Source: Clostridiales bacterium (GTDB taxonomy: Bacteria > Bacillota > Clostridia > Oscillospirales > QAMX01). From it: DNA of 17,696 nt. The position numbers were made by a program, and so were the translations under genes. The stretch lies in NCBI GenBank assembly GCA_012514045.1, contig JAAZBA010000313.1:1-17696 (forward strand), given 5' to 3'. Under the pieces are notes generated by a model, which saw nothing but the letters and a program-made list of their open reading frames with translations, ran no database searches and was not told the origin of the DNA. Positions 1-6,858 of the stretch are shown here, piece after piece. The stretch's first letter is position 1. The number at the start of each line of letters is the position of its first letter.

Positions 1-191
1 ACTATATGGACAAGGGATAATGCAAAACAAAGCAAGATAAGAAGAGAGGAGGCGGCGCACATGATCTTTTTGTGGTGTTCCGTGATATTCTCTCTTGAGA
101 TCCGTCCGAAAAGCGGGAACAGAAGAACGTATGCCCCGTAAACACCCGAAACGGAGAAGATCGACACCACAAGCACAGCCGCAAAAGTCAA
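1..191 (-). CDS. Membrane protein, N-terminal part only (cut by left edge)
   Basis: Reading the minus strand from a TTG at 191-189 gives an open frame that runs off the window, about 63 residues with no stop. It encodes two strongly hydrophobic stretches, roughly residues 2-28 and 44-63, separated by a short polar, histidine- and lysine-rich segment (ENITEHHKK). This is the pattern of an integral membrane protein. The TTG overlaps the stop of the PHP gene (bases TTGA), and an AAGGAG motif inside the end of the PHP gene could serve as its ribosome binding site, though the 11-base spacing is long. The overlap suggests translational coupling with the PHP gene. The start is uncertain because the frame is also open further upstream. 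I do not recognise the family. The competing frame here (184 to 2) is rich in Cys, Ser and Arg and looks like a shadow. Confidence 0.5.
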   Translation of the reverse strand, partial: MTFAAVLVVSIFSVSGVYGAYVLLFPLFGRISRENITEHHKKIMCAASSLLILLCFALSLVHI

Positions 192-1027
192 TCGAGCCGA
201 CGCTCCTTCATGATGAAATACTCCTCCTCTGTGATGCCATGGAGCGCGTGGACGGCATTGACACCGTTGCAGCCCGAGAGGGCGCCGGTATGATCCGTGC
301 CGCCTGAGCGGTAGAGCTTATATGTGTCGGCGGCTTCAACTGCCAGCCTGGCGTCCTCAAATACATGGGGATGGGATATTTCTATGCCGTTAAGCCCTTC
401 CTCAACAAGTTTAGGAACATAATGAGTCTGACGATAGGGATGAGCAAGGGCGGCGATGCCTCCGGCAGCTCTTATTATCTTGATAACCTCGACCGCGGAG
501 GGAATCTCGGGATAAAACGACCTGGGCTCCGGCTCCCTGTATACCTTGGCGCGAAGCTCCGGGGACTCACCATGCTGAGGAATAATCTTCTTCTTTTTCA
601 GCAAGTTCCACACCTGATCCACGCAGATCCACATGCCATCCTCGCAGTAATCCAGAACATCGTTCCAGGTTACATCGTGGATATAACCAAGCCTGAGAGC
701 CCTCTCGAAGCACTTGCGGGTATATTCTATATACGCATCGCAGCGCTGCTTCACAAGACGGTTGATGCCCGGATCATTCATGTCAAAGTCAAGGGCACAG
801 ATGTGAAAATGCCCTCCGAAATCGTTGCCGTAAAATTCTATTCCGGGAATGGCGTCTATGCCCTCTTCCTTGGCGGCGGCAAGAAATAGATTAACTCCCC
901 CATGCGTCTCATGATCCGTAAGAGCCATAGCCTTGTATCCTAGACACTTGCCGATTAGTATAAGCTGCGAAGGAGTAAATTGACCGTCAGAATAGATTGA
1001 ATGCAGATGCAAATTCGCGAATTTCAC
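188..1027 (-). CDS. PHP-domain metal-dependent phosphoesterase
   Basis: 279 residues starting at a GTG (1027-1025). The GTG is preceded by GGAGGGG six bases away, so it is preferred over the TTG at 1042. The start also places the family motif at the N-terminus. Metal-ligand motifs of the PHP (polymerase and histidinol phosphatase) superfamily are visible in order: HLH at 7-9 with D14, TDHE at 37-40, E64 in PGIEF, H75, HP at 196-197 and GGTDHTG at 242-248. Proteins of this type bind two or three metal ions and hydrolyse phosphate esters. Some degrade 3',5'-nucleoside bisphosphates or short oligonucleotides (the RNase AM/YciV group), but the substrate here cannot be told from sequence. It is cytosolic, with no signal peptide. 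It has its own promoter just upstream and overlaps the next gene by four bases, so it probably leads a small operon. Confidence 0.88.
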   Translation of the reverse strand: MKFANLHLHSIYSDGQFTPSQLILIGKCLGYKAMALTDHETHGGVNLFLAAAKEEGIDAIPGIEFYGNDFGGHFHICALDFDMNDPGINRLVKQRCDAYIEYTRKCFERALRLGYIHDVTWNDVLDYCEDGMWICVDQVWNLLKKKKIIPQHGESPELRAKVYREPEPRSFYPEIPSAVEVIKIIRAAGGIAALAHPYRQTHYVPKLVEEGLNGIEISHPHVFEDARLAVEAADTYKLYRSGGTDHTGALSGCNGVNAVHALHGITEEEYFIMKERRLD

Positions 1028-1057
1028 GCAGATCCCCTCCAAAACAATTATAATAAA

Positions 1058-1086
1058 ATGATACCACCGGCAAAATAAAAAGTCAA
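1058..1086 (-). promoter_or_regulatory. Sigma-A type promoter for the PHP gene
   Basis: On the minus strand a -35 box TTGACT (1086-1081) is followed by 17 bases and a -10 box TATCAT (1063-1058). Transcription would start near 1051, giving a leader of about 25 bases before the GTG. The -35 box lies just past the fumC terminator, so the PHP gene is set up as its own transcription unit. Confidence 0.72.
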
Positions 1087-1089
1087 TGG

Positions 1090-1136
1090 AAAAAAATCAC
1101 CCGCGGCGGGGGATATATAGTCCTTGCCGTGGGTGA
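1090..1136 (-). terminator. Rho-independent terminator of fumC
   Basis: An 11-base-pair stem (1126-1136 with 1097-1107, one G-U pair) encloses an 18-base loop. On the minus strand it is followed directly by seven T residues (1096-1090). It lies about 95 bases past the fumC stop. There is no T-run on the plus-strand side, so it works in one direction only. Confidence 0.85.
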
Positions 1137-1230
1137 AAATGCTGTTATAGAGGTGAATACTGAAAAAATCTAAAAAGCCATTGTGAAAACCTTGCCGGAA
1201 TATAACATTTCCGGCGATTTTCTGCATTTT

Positions 1231-2607
1231 TTAAACCATCTGCTCGGGTTTGAATACCTCGTCGAATTTCTCCTCGGTAAGGAATCCGAGAGCGACACAG
1301 GCTTCCTTAAGCGAAATATTGTCATGGAACGCTTTCTTAACCGTTTCGGCGGCGTTTTCATAGCCGATGTAGGGGTTGAGAGCAGTTGCAAGCATGAGTG
1401 AATTGTGGAGATTGTGGTGCATCTTCTCCCTGTCGGCCTTAATGCCTGCGGCACAATTGTCGTTGAAGGACACGATGGACTCCGCAAGAAGTCTGGCAGA
1501 CTGGAGGAAGTTGTAGATGCATACGGGCATAAATACGTTGAGCTCGAAATTGCCCTGACTTGCGGCTAAACCGACAGCCACATCGTTGCCTATGACCTGT
1601 ACGGCTACCATTGTGATAGCCTCACACTGGGTGGGGTTGACCTTGCCGGGCATAATGGAGGAGCCGGGCTCGTTTTCGGGGATAAATATCTCTCCGAGGC
1701 CGACTCGGGGACCGCTCGCCAGCCAACGGATGTCGTTTGCTATCTTCATTATGTCGCAGGCTAGAGCCTTGATTGCGCCGTGGGCAAACACCAGCTCATC
1801 CTTTGAGGTGAGGGAGTGGAACTTGTTGACGGCTGTGACGAAAGGCTTGCCTGTAATGGAAGCAATCTCGGCGGCTACAAGCTCTGAAAAACCTTCGGGA
1901 GCGTTGAGACCGGTACCTACGGCTGTGCCGCCTAAAGCCACCTCAAGGAGTGGTTTGACAGCAAGCTTAAGAAGTTCAACATCGCGCTCAAGGTTTGATC
2001 TCCAGCCGGAAATTTCCTGGCTGAAAGTGATGGGAGTGGCGTCCTGCAGATGGGTACGTCCGGTTTTTACAACGCCCTCGTTCTCTTTCTCAAGTCTAAG
2101 GAAGGTGTCGATAAGCTTCTGAGTCGCGGGGATAAGCTTGTCTTCAATGGCAATAACCGCGGCAATATGCATGGCGGTTGGGAAAGTGTCGTTGGAAGAC
2201 TGGCTCATGTTGACGTCATCATTGGGATGAAGTATTTTCTCCCCGGCGATCTGGTTGCCACGGTTCGCGATGACCTCGTTGGTGTTCATGTTTGACTGGG
2301 TGCCGGAGCCTGTCTGCCATACAACAAGTGGGAAATGGCTGTTGAGCTCACCGGAAATAACCTCGTCACAAGCGGCGCAAAGCGCCTTTAACTTCTTTTC
2401 CGTCATCCTCTCAGGACGAAGGGCGTTGTTGGCTATGGCTGCGGCTTTCTTGAGAATACCGAAGGCATGGGTAATTTCTCTGGGCATTGTCTCTATGTCG
2501 ACACCGATCTTAAAATTCTGCAGGCTGCGCTGTGTCTGTGCCGCCCAAAGACGGTCGGCGGGAACCTTAATCTCTCCCATGGAATCGTGCTCTATGCGGT
2601 AATTCAT
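1231..2607 (-). CDS. fumC: Class II fumarate hydratase (fumarase C)
   Basis: 458 residues, the normal length for class II fumarases. The enzyme reversibly hydrates fumarate to L-malate in the cytosol and needs no iron-sulfur cluster. Family motifs are all present: the substrate-binding TGSGTQSNMN at 99-108, SSNDTFPTAMH at 137-147, TGRTHLQDATP at 182-192 with the catalytic His186, and the superfamily signature GSSIMPGKVNP at 315-325 carrying the mobile-loop serine. The ATG at 2607 has a GGAG ribosome binding site seven bases away. Its promoter is back to back with that of the thioesterase, and its transcript ends at its own terminator, so it is a single-gene unit. In an anaerobe it would serve the reductive or partial TCA branch. 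The related aspartase and argininosuccinate lyase families were considered, but the overall sequence fits FumC best. Confidence 0.97.
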   Translation of the reverse strand: MNYRIEHDSMGEIKVPADRLWAAQTQRSLQNFKIGVDIETMPREITHAFGILKKAAAIANNALRPERMTEKKLKALCAACDEVISGELNSHFPLVVWQTGSGTQSNMNTNEVIANRGNQIAGEKILHPNDDVNMSQSSNDTFPTAMHIAAVIAIEDKLIPATQKLIDTFLRLEKENEGVVKTGRTHLQDATPITFSQEISGWRSNLERDVELLKLAVKPLLEVALGGTAVGTGLNAPEGFSELVAAEIASITGKPFVTAVNKFHSLTSKDELVFAHGAIKALACDIMKIANDIRWLASGPRVGLGEIFIPENEPGSSIMPGKVNPTQCEAITMVAVQVIGNDVAVGLAASQGNFELNVFMPVCIYNFLQSARLLAESIVSFNDNCAAGIKADREKMHHNLHNSLMLATALNPYIGYENAAETVKKAFHDNISLKEACVALGFLTEEKFDEVFKPEQMV

Positions 2608-2747
2608 TTCGTTGCTCCATCCTTTCTTACTTTTATTTTATATACATAATTTAATTTTTAGTTCTTTATATGACAACTTTGAGGCTGTCGGCGTTTTTTA
2701 GGCATATCATCATCCGTAAAGGAGAATTTTTTCCTATATCACTTTAT

Positions 2748-2776
2748 ATTTTACACAAATTTTGCAATTAAGTCAA
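2748..2776 (-). promoter_or_regulatory. Sigma-A type promoter for fumC
   Basis: On the minus strand TTGACT (2776-2771), a 17-base spacer and TAAAAT (2753-2748). The predicted start near 2741 gives a leader of about 130 bases, AT-rich with only a weak six-pair hairpin around 2669-2686. The rest of the 320-base gap is accounted for by the divergent promoter and the thioesterase leader. Confidence 0.7.
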
Positions 2777-2778
2777 TA

Positions 2779-2807
2779 TTTACATTGCGTGCATATTGTG
2801 GTATAAT
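2779..2807 (+). promoter_or_regulatory. Sigma-A type promoter for the acyl-ACP thioesterase
   Basis: TTTACA (2779-2784), a 17-base spacer and a perfect TATAAT (2802-2807). Its -35 box is two bases from the -35 box of the divergent fumC promoter, so the two polymerases would compete for the same DNA. The predicted start near 2814 gives a leader of about 114 bases. Confidence 0.75.
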
Positions 2808-2857
2808 AGGAAAAAATACCTATGTTATATATAATTGAAAATATATTTGCATTGAAG

Positions 2858-2900
2858 CGGAGAAACCCCATGTCTGTTTTGCTCTAATGGGCTTTTTCCG
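2858..2900 (+). promoter_or_regulatory. Leader hairpin with a five-codon minimal ORF
   Basis: Two 14-base arms (2858-2871 and 2887-2900) pair with one mismatch and one G-U pair around a 15-base loop. The ATG of a tiny frame, MSVLL-stop (2870-2887), sits at the base of the loop, seven bases after a GGAG. The right arm contains five T residues but none follow the stem, so it is not a plain terminator. It lies in the 5' leader of the thioesterase transcript and could affect its expression. The function is inferred only. Confidence 0.4.
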
Positions 2901-2927
2901 TATGTGACTAACAAATAAGGAGAAATT

Positions 2928-3641
2928 ATGAAAAAAGAATACACCGAATCTATATTATTTCCATCGGGGATGTCTCTGTATGATCTCCAGTCCGAGCTTG
3001 AGAGAATGTCGGATATTCATTCCAAAATAATAGGTCTTTCCCGGGACGATATAGTGGCATCAAATAATGCCTTCTGGGTGCTGTCCAGGCTTTGTTTCCG
3101 TTTCTTTCGCCCGATAAAGAGCATAACTCGGCTTGATGTCACCACCTGGCACTGGGGAAGTGTTGGAGCGCTGAGCAACAGAGGCTATGATCTCTTGCTT
3201 GAGGGAGAAGCGGTTGGCATCGGAATAAGCTCCTGGGCGATTATTGACCTGGATACTCGCAGAATAGTCAGACCCTCCCTTGTGAAGGGCCACGATGAGG
3301 CAGCGTCCGATGATCGCGGTCGTCCGGAAATTCCCATGAAAATCAAGAACCCTAAAAATCCATCGGAGCTTCCCCCCTACATCGTGACTGAGGAGGATAT
3401 CGACATAAACGGTCATATGAACAATACAAGGTACACCCGCCTTACGGAGAAGTATATTGAAATCCCGGATATTCCCGTTGAGTATACCGTGAATTATATC
3501 TCTGAGGCTAGGAAGGGAGACCGAATCTATCTTTCCTTATCCGAAGGTATCCTTGAGGGAAAGCTTGAGTATAAAGAATGTTTTAAGGCGGCGATAAAAC
3601 CGTTGGAGCCGAAATACCGCCTGAAACGCAGCAAATCATGA
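2928..3641 (+). CDS. Acyl-ACP thioesterase, bacterial FatA/FatB-like
   Basis: 237 residues with the double hot-dog layout of acyl-ACP thioesterases. These cytosolic enzymes release free fatty acids from acyl carrier protein. The N-terminal half carries the NNAFWVLSR and DVTTW segments typical of the family (about 46-74). The second half has DIDINGHMNNTRY at 157-169, whose D159, N161 and H163 match the catalytic D-x-N-x-H pattern, and SEARKGD at 192-198. The length fits bacterial members, which lack the plant transit peptide. The ATG has an AAGGAG ribosome binding site. It is a single-gene unit between its own promoter and terminator. Chain-length preference cannot be read from the sequence. 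Confidence 0.93.
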   Translation: MKKEYTESILFPSGMSLYDLQSELERMSDIHSKIIGLSRDDIVASNNAFWVLSRLCFRFFRPIKSITRLDVTTWHWGSVGALSNRGYDLLLEGEAVGIGISSWAIIDLDTRRIVRPSLVKGHDEAASDDRGRPEIPMKIKNPKNPSELPPYIVTEEDIDINGHMNNTRYTRLTEKYIEIPDIPVEYTVNYISEARKGDRIYLSLSEGILEGKLEYKECFKAAIKPLEPKYRLKRSKS

Positions 3642-3672
3642 AATAATCCCTGTATTTAACCGAAACCGCCAT

Positions 3673-3710
3673 AAAACGCCCCTATAACAGAGGTGTTTTT
3701 CTTTTTTTTT
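3673..3710 (+). terminator. Rho-independent terminator of the thioesterase gene
   Basis: Arms 3673-3683 and 3689-3699 form an 11-position stem with one G-U pair and one mismatch around a five-base loop. A long T-rich tail interrupted by one C runs from 3696 to 3710. It lies about 30 bases past the stop. Confidence 0.85.
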
Positions 3711-3723
3711 ACGCAAAAAACTC

Positions 3724-3752
3724 TTGCAAAAAACTGTATACAATGCTATAAT
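3724..3752 (+). promoter_or_regulatory. Sigma-A type promoter of the TRAP transporter operon
   Basis: TTGCAA (3724-3729), a 17-base spacer and a perfect TATAAT (3747-3752), with a start predicted near 3759. The spacer contains the palindrome TGTATACA (3736-3743), the same core that recurs in the operator-like repeat just downstream. Confidence 0.78.
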
Positions 3753-3760
3753 GCTTTTGT

Positions 3761-3786
3761 TTGTATAGTTGTATACACCTATACAA
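3761..3786 (+). promoter_or_regulatory. 26-base palindromic operator candidate
   Basis: A near-perfect inverted repeat has outer arms TTGTATAG and CTATACAA and a central TGTATACA. Only one pair of symmetric positions (3769 and 3778) does not match. It covers about +2 to +27 of the predicted transcript. A second TGTATACA lies 34 bases upstream inside the promoter spacer, and the overlapping TACAATATTGTA (3782-3793) is a perfect 12-base palindrome. Position and symmetry suggest a repressor site. The GTATAC-type core resembles sites of GntR-family regulators, but no regulator gene is in the window to test this. It could also fold as RNA. Confidence 0.6.
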
Positions 3787-3812
3787 TATTGTAATTATTG
3801 GAGGAAATAAAG

Positions 3813-4766
3813 ATGAAAAAAGCAATCGCAATTCTTTTGACTGTCGTCATGGTCATGGCGCTTGCAGCCTGCGACTCAGCCGGAGGCACAAAAATGACAA
3901 TGGGTACCGGCGGAACCCAAGGTACCTACTATGGCTACGGTGGAGTGCTGGGTCAGTACATAAGCAACAAAGCCAAGATCAATGTAACCGTAGTTTCCAC
4001 CGATGGCTCAAAAGCCAATATTCAGGGCATTGACGCCGGCAACTACCAGCTGGGCACTGTCCAGTCCGATGTTATGGCCTACGCCTGGGAAGGCACCCGC
4101 TCTTTCGAATCCGATGGAAAGATAGACTCATTCAGAGTTATAGGCGGTCTTTATGCGGAGTCTGTACAGCTCATCACGATGGATCCGGAAATAAAAACCG
4201 TTGCCGATCTTAAGGGCAAGACTGTTTCTATAGGCGCTCCCGGCTCCGGAGTTTACTTCAACGCCATCGACGTGCTTGCCGCCGCCGGTCTTACAGAGAA
4301 TGATATAAAGGCTCAGTACCAGTCTTTCGGCGATAGTACTGATGCCCTGAAGGATGGCAAGATTGCCGCCGCCTTTATTGTTGCCGGCGCTCCTACACCC
4401 GCTATCACCGAGCTGTGCACCACAAACAACGCTTTTCTTGTACCAATCGACGGAGAGATAGCCAACAAGCTTATGGCTTCCTGTCCATTCTACACTCTCT
4501 ACAAGATTCCCGCTGGCACATACAACGGCCAGACCGAGGGTGTAACAACTGTTGCCGTAAAGGCTACCCTTATCGTCAGCGCAAAAGCATCGGAGGACGA
4601 TGTGTATAAGCTCACCGCTGCCATATTTGACAATATCGACGCCATCACAAAGGAGAACGCAAAAGGAGCCGAACTGAGCATTGAGAACGCCACAAGCGGC
4701 ATGACTGCTCCGTTCCATGCCGGCGCTGCCAAGTACTTCGCCGAGAAGGGCGTCAAGATAGACTGA
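3813..4766 (+). CDS. TAXI-family TRAP transporter substrate-binding lipoprotein
   Basis: 317 residues from the ATG at 3813, which follows GGAGG by eight bases. A hydrophobic signal ends in the lipobox LAAC with the lipidated Cys20, so the protein is anchored outside the membrane. The mature part has TAXI-family features: GTGGTQGTYY at 31-40 at the start of the domain, a GAPGSG turn at 141-146 in the ligand-binding region, and the AGAPTPAITEL segment at 191-201. TAXI proteins bind small organic acids or amino acids (glutamate or 2-oxoglutarate in studied cases) and deliver them to a DctQM permease, driven by a sodium or proton gradient. The fused permease follows in the same operon after 73 bases. 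The substrate is not determined. Confidence 0.93.
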   Translation: MKKAIAILLTVVMVMALAACDSAGGTKMTMGTGGTQGTYYGYGGVLGQYISNKAKINVTVVSTDGSKANIQGIDAGNYQLGTVQSDVMAYAWEGTRSFESDGKIDSFRVIGGLYAESVQLITMDPEIKTVADLKGKTVSIGAPGSGVYFNAIDVLAAAGLTENDIKAQYQSFGDSTDALKDGKIAAAFIVAGAPTPAITELCTTNNAFLVPIDGEIANKLMASCPFYTLYKIPAGTYNGQTEGVTTVAVKATLIVSAKASEDDVYKLTAAIFDNIDAITKENAKGAELSIENATSGMTAPFHAGAAKYFAEKGVKID

Positions 4767-4780
4767 TCCTATAATTCAGC

Positions 4781-4825
4781 GGCTTCCACGTGAATTTTAA
4801 CGTGGAAGCCATTTGGATATTTTTT
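4781..4825 (+). promoter_or_regulatory. Intercistronic hairpin in the TRAP operon
   Basis: A perfect 11-base-pair stem (4781-4791 with 4800-4810) around an eight-base loop sits between the binding-protein stop and the permease start. A T-rich stretch at 4819-4825 begins only eight bases after the stem, so termination would be partial at best. Such hairpins often lower permease expression relative to the binding protein or protect the upstream mRNA from decay. Confidence 0.6.
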
Positions 4826-4839
4826 ATGGAGGTACAGCC

Positions 4840-6780
4840 GTGTTTTTTAAGGAGAAACCAGTACAGGCGGAAGGTCCCATGGATCTGGAAGCCGTAATGA
4901 AAAAATACGACCGTGAATCAAATACCCGTATCTGGGAAGGAAAACCGAAAATATTAGTGACGGCTGTGCTTGCATCCTTCGCGCTTTTCTGCATATACGT
5001 TACGCTTTTCGCCACTTGGCTTGAGGAGGTGCGTCTTACCTCCTTTGAAGCCTTTATTGTTCTGCTGGGATACCTTGTATACCCGGTAAGAAAGGGAGAG
5101 CAAAAGAAAAACCACATGCCCTGGTACGATATTGTCGCCATGGCATGCGGCACCGGAGCGTTTCTCTACTACACCTTCTCTGCTAAGACGATCATCCAAC
5201 AGGGCAGCTATTTCACCTGGTGGCAAATAATAATCGGCATTGTTGGCATATTTGCGCTGGCGGAGGTTTGCCGAAGAAGCGTGGGACTGCCTATCCTTAT
5301 TGTGGCAGGCAGTTTTCTTGTCTACGCCCTGATTTGGGGGCTTTCGAATCCAAACCTGCTGTCGAAGCTTGAATATCTTGTACACTACATCTTCTACAGC
5401 AAGGAAGGCATACTGTCCACACCTATAAACGTATGCTCAAAATTTATTGTGGTGTTCATTATCTTTGGAGCATTCCTTGAGCGCACAGGTATCGCGGACT
5501 TTTTCATTCAGTTCGCCAACGCTATAGTGGGCGGCTTTTCCGGCGGTCCCGCGAAGGTTGCCGTTGTTGCAAGCGCTTTGGAGGGCATGGTATCCGGTTC
5601 TTCCGTCGCCAACACCGTTGGCTCCGGCTCCGTTACAATTCCTCTTATGAAGAAAACAGGCTATACACCGGAGTTTGCCGCCGCCGCTGAAGCTTCTGCT
5701 TCCACAGGCGGCCAGATAATGCCTCCCATAATGGGCGCCGCCGCTTTCCTTATGGCGGATTATGTGGGAGTGCCCTACAGCAATATTGCTGTCAGAGCCA
5801 TCCTTCCTGCGGTACTGTATTTCGCTGGCGTATTCATCGCTGTGCATCTCGAGGCCAAAAAGAAAGGCCTGAGGGGACTTACAAAGGAGGAGCTTCCCAA
5901 ACTAAAGCCCCTTCTCAAGAAACTCTACCTGCTTATCCCCCTCATCCTGCTCATTTATTTTGTCGGCTCGAGTATGTTCACTATCCAATACGCCGCAGCC
6001 ATAGCCATAATCGCGGCGGTTGTGGTAAGCTTTTTCAACAAGGAAAGCCGTATCACACCGAAGCGCTTCTTTGAGGCTCTAGCCGCCGGAGGTCAGGGTA
6101 TGATCACCGTTGCCGCGGCTTGTGGAATAGCGGGTATAATCGCCGGCACAATTACCATGACAGGACTTGCCAACATGATGATCAACGGCATTGTGGCGTT
6201 GGCGGGAAATCAGGTTATTGTCGCTTTGGTGCTCACTATGCTCTGCTGCATCGTGTTAGGAATGGGCGTACCTACAACCGCCAACTATTGCATTATGGCG
6301 GCAACATGCGCGCCTATTCTTGTGCGTATGGGAGTCCCCGCTATTGCAGCACATTTTTTCGTGTTCTACTTCGGTATCGTAGCCGATCTTACCCCTCCCG
6401 TAGCCCTCGCGGCATACGCTGGAGCGGCTATTGCCCAGGCTAATCCAATGAAAACGGCGCTTATCGCCACAAAGCTTGCGATCGGCGCGTTTATCGTGCC
6501 CTATATATTCGCTCTTAATCCCGCTATGCTGCTTGTTGACACAAATGGCTGGGAGATAATTCTCATGTGCATAACATCCCTCGTAGGCATGTTTGCCCTG
6601 TCCTCCGCTATAGGTGGCTACTTCTTGCGTCAAATGACATGGTATCAGAGAATCCTTGCCGCTGCGGGCGGACTGCTGATGATTTATCCCGGTCTTGTGA
6701 CGGATCTAATCGGCTTGGCGCTGGTAGCGATAGCCGCCGCGATGCAATTTATGGGGATGAAGAAGCATCCGGCTGTTTAA
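4840..6780 (+). CDS. TRAP transporter fused permease (DctQM type, TAXI partner)
   Basis: 646 residues from a GTG at 4840, chosen because GGAGG lies seven bases upstream. The in-frame TTG at 4813 has no such site. The protein is strongly hydrophobic. An N-terminal region of about 170 residues with four or five membrane spans corresponds to the small DctQ-like subunit, and the large DctM-like subunit follows. Typical large-subunit motifs are GMVSGSSVANTVGSG at 249-263 and GGQIMPPIMG at 290-299. A second related repeat lies near the segment GMGVPTTANY. Together with the TAXI lipoprotein it forms a secondary importer in the cytoplasmic membrane driven by an ion gradient. The operon ends at the strong terminator just downstream. 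Confidence 0.95.
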   Translation: MFFKEKPVQAEGPMDLEAVMKKYDRESNTRIWEGKPKILVTAVLASFALFCIYVTLFATWLEEVRLTSFEAFIVLLGYLVYPVRKGEQKKNHMPWYDIVAMACGTGAFLYYTFSAKTIIQQGSYFTWWQIIIGIVGIFALAEVCRRSVGLPILIVAGSFLVYALIWGLSNPNLLSKLEYLVHYIFYSKEGILSTPINVCSKFIVVFIIFGAFLERTGIADFFIQFANAIVGGFSGGPAKVAVVASALEGMVSGSSVANTVGSGSVTIPLMKKTGYTPEFAAAAEASASTGGQIMPPIMGAAAFLMADYVGVPYSNIAVRAILPAVLYFAGVFIAVHLEAKKKGLRGLTKEELPKLKPLLKKLYLLIPLILLIYFVGSSMFTIQYAAAIAIIAAVVVSFFNKESRITPKRFFEALAAGGQGMITVAAACGIAGIIAGTITMTGLANMMINGIVALAGNQVIVALVLTMLCCIVLGMGVPTTANYCIMAATCAPILVRMGVPAIAAHFFVFYFGIVADLTPPVALAAYAGAAIAQANPMKTALIATKLAIGAFIVPYIFALNPAMLLVDTNGWEIILMCITSLVGMFALSSAIGGYFLRQMTWYQRILAAAGGLLMIYPGLVTDLIGLALVAIAAAMQFMGMKKHPAV

Positions 6781-6796
6781 ACAGGACAATACACAT

Positions 6797-6837
6797 AAAA
6801 AGGCTTTTTACCATGATTTCGGTAAAAAGCCTTTTTT
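6797..6837. terminator. Bidirectional terminator between convergent genes
   Basis: A perfect 16-base-pair stem (6797-6812 with 6821-6836) surrounds an eight-base loop, with a run of T residues on the outside in both directions. It serves the TRAP permease on the plus strand and the ceramidase-like gene on the minus strand. Confidence 0.92.
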
Positions 6838-6858
6838 GTGTCCCGTAATATACAAAGC

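Noticed and set aside
95..307. 70-codon Arg/Lys-rich frame at the left edge
   Set aside because: Antisense to both the membrane protein frame and the PHP gene end; its composition looks non-coding.
365..889. 174-codon open frame on the plus strand
   Set aside because: It lies entirely opposite the PHP gene, whose metal motifs are all intact; the antisense frame has no recognisable domain or ribosome binding site.
1586..2122. 178-codon open frame on the plus strand
   Set aside because: Antisense to fumC and composed of low-complexity Ser/Arg/Pro sequence, typical of a shadow frame.
4813..4839. TTG at 4813 as start of the TRAP permease
   Set aside because: No ribosome binding site and it overlaps the intercistronic hairpin tail; the GTG at 4840 has an ideal GGAGG.
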